Of a stretch of DNA of 64,000 bases, positions 1-9,248 are shown piece after piece (position 1 is the first letter of the stretch; each line of letters starts with the position of its first letter). Position numbers and translations under genes: made by a program. The stretch comes from Acidiferrum sp963764675. Its GTDB lineage: Bacteria > Acidobacteriota > Terriglobia > Acidiferrales > UBA7541. Where the stretch lies: NCBI GenBank assembly GCA_963764675.1, contig CAVXTQ010000011.1, forward strand, positions 310,001-374,000, written 5' to 3'. The notes beneath the pieces are model-generated. The model had not been told where the DNA came from. It saw only the letters and a list, made by a program, of their open reading frames with translations, and ran no database searches.

Positions 1-2319
1 TTCAATGGCGATGGCAAACTCGACGTCGTCGGCTTAGGCAACCCTGCGCAACTACAGGTGCTCTTCGGAAATGGGGACGGGACGTTCTATGCAGGGCCTG
101 TCCAAGTTCTGCCATCTGGGACGTTGTCCGGAGATTATTTCCCAGGCGGAGACTTGAAAGGTGACGGAAAGACGGACCTGGTAATCACAAACGGTGGTGC
201 AGTCCAGGTTCTTACCAGCAACGGAGATGGCACCTTCACTGGAACCCGGATTTATAACATCGCCAATCAGTACAACGAGTCCATCAGTGAGTCCTTTACC
301 GTCACCGTTGCGGATTTCAACGGCGACGGCAAGTTGGACGTAGCGGCATCCAACACTCTTCTGCTCGGCAACGGCGATGGAACTTTGCAGGGAGATCCAA
401 TTGTATTCGGTCAGGGCGGACAAGCGGTCACCGGCGATTTCAATAACGACGGTTTTCCGGATATCGCTGTGGTGACCTCCGGCGGGGGAGGCTCGTCCGC
501 GAATGTCCAGATTCTCCTTAACGATGGCAAGGCTGGCTTTACCGCGGGGCAAACCTTTCAAATTCCTACCGGAGTCTTCACGGCTTTTAGTCTTGCGGCG
601 GCAGGCGACGTAAATGGCGACGGCAAAATCGATCTGGTCGGATATACATACAGTAACAAAACGAGTGGCGACGTACTCGTCCTGCTCGGCAACGGCGACG
701 GAAGTTTTGGGCCGCCCGCGTCCTTCCCGGGGGTGGCGGAAGAATTCGTGAAAGGCTTTGCACTTGCCGATCTCAACGGCGACGGCAAGCCCGACATCAT
801 GATTGTGACCACTGGCCAGAGTAGCTCGAATAATACCTTCAGCGTGTTGTTGAACAACGGCGACGGAACCTTTGCTCCGGCCGTCAATTACTTTGCTGCG
901 GACGTCGATGGCAATGTTGTGGCGGCCGACCTCAACAAAGATGGAAAGATCGATGTAGCGGTGGGAACCGATACCCACGGTATCGCTCTGTTGCTTGGCA
1001 ACGGAGATGGCACGTTCCAGCCGGCCACTTTCATCATCGATACCGCCTTTACAAATTCTCCTCCCCAGCTCGCTGTAGCCGACCTGAACGGCGACGGCAA
1101 CCTCGATTTGATCGCATCCGGCGTCATTCTTTCCCCTAGCCCACAAAATACCTATCAAGTTCTTCTGGGGAAAGGCGACGCCACCTTCACGCCGCTTGCC
1201 CCTGTGACTGACACGTTTGCCGATGCGGTCCAAGTCGCCGATTTCAACGGCGACGGCAAGCTGGATCTGTTAGGTCAGGTTTCGAACTCCGTACCTGCCC
1301 TGGTTCTGGGGAATGCAGACGGTACTTTCGGCAGTCCGTTGTTGCTTGAGCCCCCAGGGGGCTTCGCACCCTTAGTCGCCGACTTCAATGGCGATGGCCT
1401 CCCCGATATCGTCATTCCGACGTCAGGACTGACTTTACTGCTCAATTTGACGACGCCTGCTTTTCAGATTTCCGCCTCGGCACAATCGCCCGCTACCCTC
1501 GCTCCGGGAAACGACGCAAACTACACGATTACGCTGACTCCACAGGGTGGATTCGCCGGGACCGTAACGTTGTCCTGCACTGGGCTGCCCGTCGATGCAA
1601 GTTGCAACTTCGTGCCGCCGTCGGTTCCCAACAGTTCAGGCACTTCCACTCTCACGATTACAACAACCACGGCTACGCCCGAGAACACCTATTCGGTGGC
1701 CGTGATCGGGATGTCTGGCAGCATGGCCCACCAAACCTCGATACCGCTTGTGATCGCCGCGGCGGCGCCGCCACCGGACTTCTCCATTGCTACTGCATCG
1801 CCCGCTACGGCGACCGTGTCCCCCGGACAGACCGCGACCTACATGCTTTCCCTCGCGGCCACCGGGGGCTTCAGCGGGAGTGTCGCTCTAACCTGCAGCG
1901 GCGCCCCGGCCGCAGCTACCTGCAGCGTGTCACCGGCGATGGTATCCGTGAGCGCGACCCCCGCGAACCCCACCGTCACCGTGACCACAACTGCGAGCTC
2001 GCAAGTAGTGTTGCTGGATGGCGGCGACGCGCTAAGAAGAATTCATCGGCTGGAACTGACGCTGGGTAGCCTCGTGGTGATGCTGATCCTTGGCCGCATC
2101 TATCGAACCCGCGTGGGCCTGCAACTGCGCTGGGCACCGGCGATGGCAATCGCCTCGTTGCTGTGCGTAGGAATCACGCTGATTTCCTGCGGCGGCGGGA
2201 GTTCTGGTGGCGGCGGGGGGACTCAAGCCGGAACGTACACGATTACCGTATCCGCGAGTGCCACTTCGGGCTCGACGACGCTGACCCACAGTACCAAGCT
2301 CACTCTGGTAGTGCAGTAA
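1..2319 (+). CDS. FG-GAP/VCBS repeat exported protein, 5' partial
   Basis: The reading frame is open from base 1, so the N-terminus and any signal peptide lie outside the window. About ten repeats with the calcium-binding motif DxNGDGKxD, each followed by LGNGDGTF-like text, predict an FG-GAP/VCBS beta-propeller. Two Ig-like stretches follow (SPATLAPGxxANYTI and SPATATVSPGQTATYML). The C-terminal ~100 residues hold a hydrophobic segment, a basic loop, RWAPA, a second hydrophobic segment ending LISC (Cys codon 2188-2190), a Gly/Ser run and a short beta-type tail ending LTLVVQ. The downstream gene has the same tail. The stop overlaps the next start (TAATG), suggesting co-translation. Role is probably surface or periplasmic adhesion or ligand binding; no enzyme motif is seen. 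Confidence 0.85.
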   Translation, partial: FNGDGKLDVVGLGNPAQLQVLFGNGDGTFYAGPVQVLPSGTLSGDYFPGGDLKGDGKTDLVITNGGAVQVLTSNGDGTFTGTRIYNIANQYNESISESFTVTVADFNGDGKLDVAASNTLLLGNGDGTLQGDPIVFGQGGQAVTGDFNNDGFPDIAVVTSGGGGSSANVQILLNDGKAGFTAGQTFQIPTGVFTAFSLAAAGDVNGDGKIDLVGYTYSNKTSGDVLVLLGNGDGSFGPPASFPGVAEEFVKGFALADLNGDGKPDIMIVTTGQSSSNNTFSVLLNNGDGTFAPAVNYFAADVDGNVVAADLNKDGKIDVAVGTDTHGIALLLGNGDGTFQPATFIIDTAFTNSPPQLAVADLNGDGNLDLIASGVILSPSPQNTYQVLLGKGDATFTPLAPVTDTFADAVQVADFNGDGKLDLLGQVSNSVPALVLGNADGTFGSPLLLEPPGGFAPLVADFNGDGLPDIVIPTSGLTLLLNLTTPAFQISASAQSPATLAPGNDANYTITLTPQGGFAGTVTLSCTGLPVDASCNFVPPSVPNSSGTSTLTITTTTATPENTYSVAVIGMSGSMAHQTSIPLVIAAAAPPPDFSIATASPATATVSPGQTATYMLSLAATGGFSGSVALTCSGAPAAATCSVSPAMVSVSATPANPTVTVTTTASSQVVLLDGGDALRRIHRLELTLGSLVVMLILGRIYRTRVGLQLRWAPAMAIASLLCVGITLISCGGGSSGGGGGTQAGTYTITVSASATSGSTTLTHSTKLTLVVQ

Positions 2320-4652
2320 TGAGCGTCCCTCGCTTTGATGCTAGACGCACCTTGGCGCGAACCGCGGCTAGCGCTGACAGCTCGAATGCGGTCTTTCGTG
2401 GTGTTCTGCCGCGTGCCTTGGTTCTCGCGCTACTATTCGCTAGTCTGACGATATTTTCGACAACGGCGCTCGCGCAGCAGGGCACCTTTGTATCGACCGG
2501 TGGCTTCCTCACCGGCCCGGGTGGCGGCCCGGCGGCGACGCTCAACAACGGAATGGTTCTGGTTATGGGAATCCAGGGCGGCCCGGAGCTGTATGATCCT
2601 GCCACGGGAACCTTCGCCCTTACCGGAGGCTCGACCACTCCCCCCGAAGCTCCCACGGCGACGACGCTCAACAATGGAATGGTTCTGATCTTGGGACTGA
2701 ACTTCAATAATGCGGAGCTGTACGATCCTGCCACCGGGACCTTCGTCGCCACGGGCAGCGTAGTCACCGGTCGGGGTATCCCAATGGCGACCCTGCTCAA
2801 TAATGGAATGGTTCTGGTTTCGGGCGGATTGGAATGCCCGGTCAGAGGTTGCGTGGATACTGCGGAGTTGTATGACCCAACGGCGGGGGCCTTCTTCGCT
2901 ACCGGAACCACCCTACTTCCACGCAACGCGGGTACAGCCACTCTTCTTCAGAATGGAATGGTTTTGATTGCCGGGGGCACGGGGGCAATTCCCAACGCGG
3001 CAGGCCCCACGGCCGAGGCCGAATTGTACGACCCCACGACCGGAACGTTCACCGCTACCGGAAATATGACCACCCCTCGCGATGGTCACACCGCGACGCT
3101 GCTCAAGAATGGCATGGTTCTGATTGCGGGGGCCGCGGGCGCTAGCGCCGAGTTGTACAATCCTGCGACAGGAACTTTCACTGCCACGGGAAGCATGAAT
3201 GATGCTCGCGGCAGCCAGACGGCTACATTACTAACCAGCGGACAAGTTCTTATTGTGGGAGGGACTGACGACGCCGGCGCAAACCTGGCGAGTGCCGAGT
3301 TATATGATCCGGTAACCGGAACGTTCACACCTACGGGAAGCATGGACACGGAGCGCGCTGGTCAAGTGGCTGCGATATTGAACGACGGGACGGTGCTGGT
3401 TGCTGGGGGAGGAGTGACCGATAGTGCTGAATTGTACGAACTTATTGGTTTTGCCCCTTCCAGTGTGTCGTTCGCGAATCAGCTCGTCAACGTGACGAGT
3501 CCATCGCAGAACGTGACCTTGACGAATAATCAATCCGCGGCGCTGAACATCACCAGCATCGCGATCACCGGCGGAAACGCCGTCGGCTTCGCAGAAACGA
3601 ACAATTGCCCTGGAAGCGTGCCGGCAGGGGCAACCTGTTCTATCAGCGTGTCTTTTACACCTGCTACACCGGGGACCCGGGTGGGAAGCCTGACTATCAC
3701 CGACACTCTTCCTGTGGGCGGCCCGCTGACTGTGCCGCTTTTCGGTACGGGAGTCGCGCCAGCTCCAATTGTGAGCCTATCTTCCAACGGTGCTGTTTTT
3801 GCGATGCAGGCACTCGGCACGACGAGCTCTCCACAAACGGTTACGGTGCGCAATACCGGGAATGCCGCTTTGAACATTCAGACCGTGGCTCTCGCGGGGT
3901 CCAACTCTGGGGACTTTGCCATCGCGAGCAGTTCTACGTGTGCGAACGGCACTACCGTGGCGATAAACGGCTCTTGCGCAATTCAACTTACTGTCACGCC
4001 GACAGCGGTTGGGGCTCGCAGTGCCACAGTGAGCATTACCGACAACGCTGCGGATAGCCCAGAGACGATTAGCTTGAGCGGCAGCGGCACGGATTTTTCG
4101 ATGACGCCGGGTTCCGCGTCGAGCGCAACCGTCAGCCCGGGGCAAACGGCGAGCTATTCGATTGCCGTTGCACCCGCGGGTGGGTTCGCGGCGAGCGTGG
4201 CGCTGGCGTGCAGCGGTGCTCCGGCACAGTCCACCTGCACAGTCTCACCAACTACGATTGCGTTGAGCGGCACAGCCGCCAAGACGGCGATGGTCACGGT
4301 GACAACCGTGGCTGGCGCGCAAGGCCCTGCGCTGCCGTTTGGTATCGGCTGGCCGATGAAATATAGACCGATGCGGCTGGTTCTTACTTGGATCGGAATG
4401 TTCCTCGCGATCGCCATAGTGTTGTCCCGGTGGCGGCGGGAGCAACGGATCCGGTGGGCTCCCGCTCTTGCGCTGGTATTGTTGGTGTGCCTGGGGATGA
4501 CGCTAACCTCCTGTGGCGGCGGCAGTTCTAGTGGAGGAGGAGGTGGTGGTGGCACGCAGGCCGGAACGTACGCGATTACCGTCACTGGGAATTTCACTTC
4601 CGGCTCGTCGACGCTCACCCACACCACCAAGCTGACTTTGGTGGTGCAGTAG
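2319..4652 (+). CDS. Exported Kelch-like seven-blade protein with Ig-like domains and C-terminal anchor module
   Basis: 777 aa. The ATG at 2319 overlaps the upstream TAA and begins a protein with a signal-like hydrophobic stretch ending near TTALAQ. Seven repeats of the form ATxLNNGMVL...AELYDPxTGTF (codons spanning about 2480-3450) predict a seven-bladed Kelch/galactose-oxidase-type propeller. Two ASPM/SPD-2/Hydin-like (choice-of-anchor D) domains follow (FTPATPGTRVGSLTI and VTPTAVGARSATVSI), then a Ser/Thr-rich Ig-like domain starting DFSMTPGSAS. The C-terminus repeats the upstream gene's module: hydrophobic segment, RWRREQRIRWAPA, hydrophobic segment, LTSC (Cys codon 4512-4514), a Gly/Ser run, and a tail ending TKLTLVVQ. 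No catalytic residues are evident. Likely envelope-anchored, function unknown. Confidence 0.85.
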   Translation: MSVPRFDARRTLARTAASADSSNAVFRGVLPRALVLALLFASLTIFSTTALAQQGTFVSTGGFLTGPGGGPAATLNNGMVLVMGIQGGPELYDPATGTFALTGGSTTPPEAPTATTLNNGMVLILGLNFNNAELYDPATGTFVATGSVVTGRGIPMATLLNNGMVLVSGGLECPVRGCVDTAELYDPTAGAFFATGTTLLPRNAGTATLLQNGMVLIAGGTGAIPNAAGPTAEAELYDPTTGTFTATGNMTTPRDGHTATLLKNGMVLIAGAAGASAELYNPATGTFTATGSMNDARGSQTATLLTSGQVLIVGGTDDAGANLASAELYDPVTGTFTPTGSMDTERAGQVAAILNDGTVLVAGGGVTDSAELYELIGFAPSSVSFANQLVNVTSPSQNVTLTNNQSAALNITSIAITGGNAVGFAETNNCPGSVPAGATCSISVSFTPATPGTRVGSLTITDTLPVGGPLTVPLFGTGVAPAPIVSLSSNGAVFAMQALGTTSSPQTVTVRNTGNAALNIQTVALAGSNSGDFAIASSSTCANGTTVAINGSCAIQLTVTPTAVGARSATVSITDNAADSPETISLSGSGTDFSMTPGSASSATVSPGQTASYSIAVAPAGGFAASVALACSGAPAQSTCTVSPTTIALSGTAAKTAMVTVTTVAGAQGPALPFGIGWPMKYRPMRLVLTWIGMFLAIAIVLSRWRREQRIRWAPALALVLLVCLGMTLTSCGGGSSSGGGGGGGTQAGTYAITVTGNFTSGSSTLTHTTKLTLVVQ

Positions 4653-4663
4653 CGCGCACTGAC

Positions 4664-6863
4664 TCAATCTAGCTTCTTGCGGGCGAAATAAAACAGAGAC
4701 GCCGCAAGGAGAATGAACATGCACAGGCCGAAGAGATTGTTGGTGGCCCAGGAGCCCAGGAGTTTCGGGCCGAAGGAGAATAGATCGGGATTCCAGGGCA
4801 GGCGCAACGCGCTGGCGAACCATCCCGGGACGTGCGTGGGGATTTCTGGGTCCTGGAACAAGTTGATGATGATGCCCAGCAGTCCGAATACTCCGCCTGC
4901 GGCGATCAGGCCGCTGGAGTAGAGCGCGCCGGGGCTGGCTTCGCTTTCGTCTTTTTTCTTGGTGGTGGCATCGACCAGCGAGCGCACCAGGCCGCCCGCG
5001 AACATCGCGGCGGTGGTGCCGAGCGGAAGATAAGAGCCGGTGGCGAATGCTAGGGAGCGGACACCGAGGATTTCTACTGCGATGACTAACGCGACGCCCA
5101 TCAGCACCAGGCGCCAAGGCAAGCGCTGATTGAGGATGCCGCTGATAACCGTGGCCATGAGCCGCGCTTGCGGAGCGGGCGCTTTGGCGCTGCCGATTCC
5201 CTGGGCCCACTGATACTCGATCTGCTTGGTTGCGGGATCGTAGAGATATTCGCCATCGGGAATTTCGTGTGAACCCAGCGAATTGATGAGTTCGTAGTTC
5301 TTTCCATGATAGGTGAAGGTGTCGCGCTCGACTTTGACGCCGACGGGCAAAGCCTGCACGGTGACGGGAATCTGCGTGGGCACATATTTTTCCAGGCCCT
5401 TATTCATCAGGTTGAGCGTGGTGCCGATGGCCAGCGTTGAGACGGTGACGCCGATCAGCAGGCCCATCTGCTGCCAGAACGGAGTCGCGCCAACCAGGTA
5501 GCCGGTTTTTAGATCCTGCGAGGTAGCGCCCGCAATCGCGGCGGCGATGCAGACCACGCCGCCGATCATCAGAGCCAGCACCTGATAGTTCGGGGCGGTC
5601 CATCCAGCGACGAAGAAGATCGCGCACGTGGCCATCAGCGTGGCGATGCTCATGCCGCTGATGGGGTTGGAGGAGTTGCCGAGCAGGCCGCTGATGCGCG
5701 CGGCGACGGTGACAAACAGAAAGCCGAATACGGTGACGAAGATGCCAGCGAAGAGATTGTGATACCAGCGCGTTTCCGCGCCAGGGATGGGATGAAAGGT
5801 GAGAAGAATCCACATCATGATGATGATCAGGATGGAGCCGAGAATGACCCAGCGCATGGGCATGTCGCGGTCGATGCGGCTCGCCGCGGTGGACTGGCCG
5901 GCGCCTTCGGCGCGGACGTCTTTGAGGCCGGCTCTCAGCGCGGAAAAAATGGTGGGAAGCGTGCGCAGCAATGTGATCAATCCCGCGGCGGCAACCGCGC
6001 CTGCGCCCATGGGCCGGATGTAGGTGCCCCAGATCTGGTCCGGACGTCATCAGCGGAATGGGAATCGTGGATGGGTAGATCGGGACGTTATTGGCGAGCT
6101 GCCCGTAGAACCGGATGGCGGGCATGATCACCAGCCAGGAAATGATGCCGCCGGCGAAAAGAATGCCAGAAACGCGGGAGCCGATGATGTAGCCGACGCC
6201 GAGATATTCGGAGGTGATGGTGACGCGGAAGGACGCGCCGGAGAACCAGTTGGGGCGGGCCTCGGGTTGCGAGGTCCAAGCCTGGACGGTGTTCATCAGG
6301 AAGGTGTAGACGCCGCCGAGGCCGAGTCCCCAGAACACGCGGCCCGCGAAGGAACCACCGCGCTCACCCGCGACCAAGACGTCGGCGCAGGCCGTGCCCT
6401 CCGGAAAGCTGAGGTTGCCGTGCTCTTTGACGATCAGCTGGCGGCGCAGCGGCACCATGAACAGGACGCCCAGCCATCCGCCCAGCAGCGCGAGCGGGAA
6501 GATTCGCCAGAAGGTGAATTCGGCGCCGAAGCCGAGGAAGATCAGCGCGGGAATGGTGAACATCACCCCGGCGGCGAGCGATTCGCCCGCGGAGCCGGTG
6601 GTTTGCACGATGTTGTTTTCGAGGATGGTGGAGCGGCCGAACGCGCGAAGGATGCTGATGGACAGCACCGAGATGGGAATCGAAGCGGAAACGGTGAGTC
6701 CCGCGCGCAGGCCGACATAGACGGTGATGGCGCCGAAGAGCAGGCCGAAGAGCGCGCCCAGGATCACCGCGCGGATCGTGAATTCCTTCAGCGTTTCGTC
6801 TGCCGACACGTAGGTGCGGAACTCGCCTGGAGGTGCTGTGGAACTCCATGGACGATCGCTCAC
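4664..6863 (-). CDS. OPT-family oligopeptide transporter, one frameshift
   Basis: A multi-pass membrane protein of the OPT/YSL family, expected to import oligopeptides or metal chelates across the inner membrane. The N-terminal part (6863 down to about 6040) carries LRAGLTVSASIPISVLSISI and NNIVQTTGSAGES, typical of OPT proteins. The C-terminal part (from about 6040 to 4664) resumes one frame over with QIWGTYIRPMGAGAV. Removing one C from the CC at 6037-6038 (+ strand GG) restores a 732-aa protein. The GTG start at 6863 has GGGAGG five bases upstream; the longer frame to 6950 lacks such a site. It converges on the upstream Kelch gene with an 11-base gap. The break could be a sequencing error or a true inactivation; no other damage is visible. 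Confidence 0.8.
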
Positions 6864-7271
6864 GAAATCCTCCCGGTGCGTGAAATCGAATGCGCCTGCT
6901 GCGAGAACCGAGCGCTTGTATGCCCCTGTGCGGGAGGGATTATGCCGCAAAGCGGAGACGGGAGGTTAGGAGAACGCGTTCCGATTCTTGGGAGTCAGGA
7001 CGAAGACTTGGAACAGCGAAAGCATTGACTTTCGCCTATCTTTCGCTCTTAGAGCGCTGGCCTACTCGTCGCTCAGAGCTGCTACTCATAGGACGCTGGT
7101 TCTCTTGACAGTTACGCTCCCGCAAGGTAGTTTCTGACCACATTAGCTACACAGGTTAACAACACTTCTATGGTACGAGTCCAGCCCTCGCGCCCAGAGA
7201 TGCTGCGGTCTTCTTTGCCCGCACGGCGGGTATCGGTACGCTTCCATATCAGGTCTTTACGGAGGTTTTCC
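6864..7271. other. Intergenic region between divergent genes
   Basis: About 400 bases separate the OPT transporter start (minus strand) from the first DUF3857 gene (plus strand). I see one promoter-like pair at 7105-7133 and a weaker TTGACT/TTAGAG pair near 7025-7055, both on the plus strand. I see no convincing ORF or RNA. Confidence 0.4.
7105..7133 (+). promoter_or_regulatory. Candidate sigma-70 promoter for the DUF3857 pair
   Basis: A perfect TTGACA (7105-7110), a 17-base spacer and TAGTTT (7128-7133, three of six consensus positions). It lies about 140 bases upstream of the GTG start at 7272, so the leader would be long. Confidence 0.45.
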
Positions 7272-9248
7272 GTGCCTCATTCACGCCTTCTACTTCTTGC
7301 CCGCTTGCTCGTGCTTATCGGGGTCACGACGGCAGTACGGCCGCTGAGCGCCTGGGGCCAGTGGCAGCCGGTCTCGCAGGATGAATTGAAAATGACCAGC
7401 GTGCCGGAAGCGCCGGGCGCACCGGCGGTGATCCTGTACCGGCAGGTAGATCGCGACGATAACTCCAAGACTGGGCACGAGGAAAACTACGTCTGCATCA
7501 AGATTCTTACCGAGGAGGGCCGAAAGTACGCTGACGTAGAAATTCCCTTTCTGAAGAAGAATGGGAACATCGTCTCGATCAGCGGACGGACGATCCGGCC
7601 GGACGGCAGCATCGCGAGTTTCGACGGCAGGGCCTACGACAAGATGATCGTGAAGGCCAAGGGCATGAAGTACCTGGCGAAGACGTTTACGCTGCCCGAT
7701 GTCCAGGTGGGCAGCATCATCGAATACCACTACGTGTACGACATGGCAGAGCACTGGGTATTCGACTCGAACTGGATCTTGAGCGACGAGCTATTCACGC
7801 GGCTCGCAAGATTCTCTTTGAGACCGAATAAAGACTTCGCCCTGCGCTGGACCTGGCCGAGCGGTTTGCCGGCGGGATCGAGCCCGCCAAAACAAGAAGC
7901 CGCGACCGGTATCCTGCGCATGGAAGCGCAAAACGTCCCGGCATTTCAGGTTGAAGACTATATGCCACCGCAAGACCAAATGAAGTTTCGCGTGGAATTC
8001 GAGTACAGCGAGGCGTCGTACGAGACCGAACCGGACAAGTTCTGGAAGCAGCAGGACAAGAGGCTGAATGGGAAAGTGGAGAGCTTCGTCAACAAACGGA
8101 AGGCGATGGAAGAAGCAGTGGCGCAAATCGTGGCGCCGGGCGATGCGCCCGAGGTGAAGGCCCAGAAGATCTACGCGCGAGTGCAGAAGATGCGCAATAC
8201 GTCGTACGAGACGGAAAAGACGGAGCAAGAGCAGAAACGGGAGAAGGCCAAGAGCGACCCAAATGCCGAGGAGATATGGCGGCAAGGCTTCGGGACCGGA
8301 CCGCAGATTACCTGGCTGTATCTCGCGTTGGTGAAGGTAGTGGGGATCGAGGCTTATCCAGTCGATATTTCTACGCGGAACGAGTATCTATTTCTGCCGA
8401 AGATGATGAAAGCCTCGCAACTTAACTCGAATGTGGTCCTGCTCAAACTGAACGGAAAAGACGTTTACTGCGATCCGGGGACCGCGTACGTCCCGTACGG
8501 CTTTCTGCCGTGGAGCGAGACCGGCGTGATGGGCTTGAAGCTGGACAAAGATGGCGGCAGCTGGGTGGAAACCACCATGCCGCAGAGCGCCGAGTCAACG
8601 ATCACACGCAAAGCAGACCTGAAGCTGGGCGAGGACGGAACGCTTTCGGGGAAAGTGGAGATTACTTTCTCGGGACTCGAAGCCTTGACGCGAAGAATCG
8701 AAGTTCGCAACGAAGACGATACGGCGCGGAAGAAATACCTGGAGGACCAGTTGCAAGAGTACGTGCCGGTGGGCATCGAAGCCGAGCTAACGAACAAGCC
8801 GGACTGGACGAGTTCGGCGACGACGTTGGTGGCGACCTATGACCTGAAAGTGCAGGGCTGGGCCTCGGCGGCCGGGCATCGAGCGCTGCTGCCGACCGGA
8901 CTGTTCAGCGCGACAGAAAAGCAGCTCTTCGAGCACGCCAATCGAGTTTTCCCGGTCTACTTTCACTTTCCGTTCGAGAAACAGGACGACGTGACGATCC
9001 AGCTACCGCTGGGTTGGCAGGTGAGCAGCTTGCCGAAGCCGGTGGATCAGGACAAGAAGGCGGTGGCTTACACGTTGAAAGTGGAAAACGACAAAGGCAC
9101 GCTGCATTTGACGCGAACGTTGAAAAACGACCTGGTGTTCGTGGAAGCCAAGCAATATCCGACGTTGCGAGCCTTCTACCAAATGGTGAGGACGGGAGAT
9201 GAAGAACAAATCGTCGTGCTGCCCGGAGGGGCCAGTGCGTCGAATTGA
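7272..9248 (+). CDS. DUF3857/transglutaminase-like exported protein, catalytic residues missing
   Basis: 658 aa from the GTG at 7272, which has GGAGG six bases upstream and is followed at once by a signal peptide (HSRLLLLARLLVLIGV, cleavage near SAWGQ). An upstream in-frame ATG at 7170 would bury the signal peptide. The N-terminal ~250 residues match DUF3857 and the centre aligns with the transglutaminase core. Where the paralogue next door has YGDCKDKATLL, this protein has GFGTGPQITWL, so the catalytic Cys is absent. The His region FNHVILAI is replaced by SNVVLLKL. Only the Asp motif (YCDPGT) is kept. It probably acts as a non-catalytic, periplasmic partner. Its 3' end overlaps the next gene by 14 bases. 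Confidence 0.8.
   Translation: MPHSRLLLLARLLVLIGVTTAVRPLSAWGQWQPVSQDELKMTSVPEAPGAPAVILYRQVDRDDNSKTGHEENYVCIKILTEEGRKYADVEIPFLKKNGNIVSISGRTIRPDGSIASFDGRAYDKMIVKAKGMKYLAKTFTLPDVQVGSIIEYHYVYDMAEHWVFDSNWILSDELFTRLARFSLRPNKDFALRWTWPSGLPAGSSPPKQEAATGILRMEAQNVPAFQVEDYMPPQDQMKFRVEFEYSEASYETEPDKFWKQQDKRLNGKVESFVNKRKAMEEAVAQIVAPGDAPEVKAQKIYARVQKMRNTSYETEKTEQEQKREKAKSDPNAEEIWRQGFGTGPQITWLYLALVKVVGIEAYPVDISTRNEYLFLPKMMKASQLNSNVVLLKLNGKDVYCDPGTAYVPYGFLPWSETGVMGLKLDKDGGSWVETTMPQSAESTITRKADLKLGEDGTLSGKVEITFSGLEALTRRIEVRNEDDTARKKYLEDQLQEYVPVGIEAELTNKPDWTSSATTLVATYDLKVQGWASAAGHRALLPTGLFSATEKQLFEHANRVFPVYFHFPFEKQDDVTIQLPLGWQVSSLPKPVDQDKKAVAYTLKVENDKGTLHLTRTLKNDLVFVEAKQYPTLRAFYQMVRTGDEEQIVVLPGGASASN

Noticed and set aside
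52..1233. A 393-codon open frame on the minus strand opposite the FG-GAP gene
   Set aside because: It is the antisense of the Asp/Gly-rich FG-GAP repeats, whose periodic codons keep the opposite frame open. It has no family match or credible start context.
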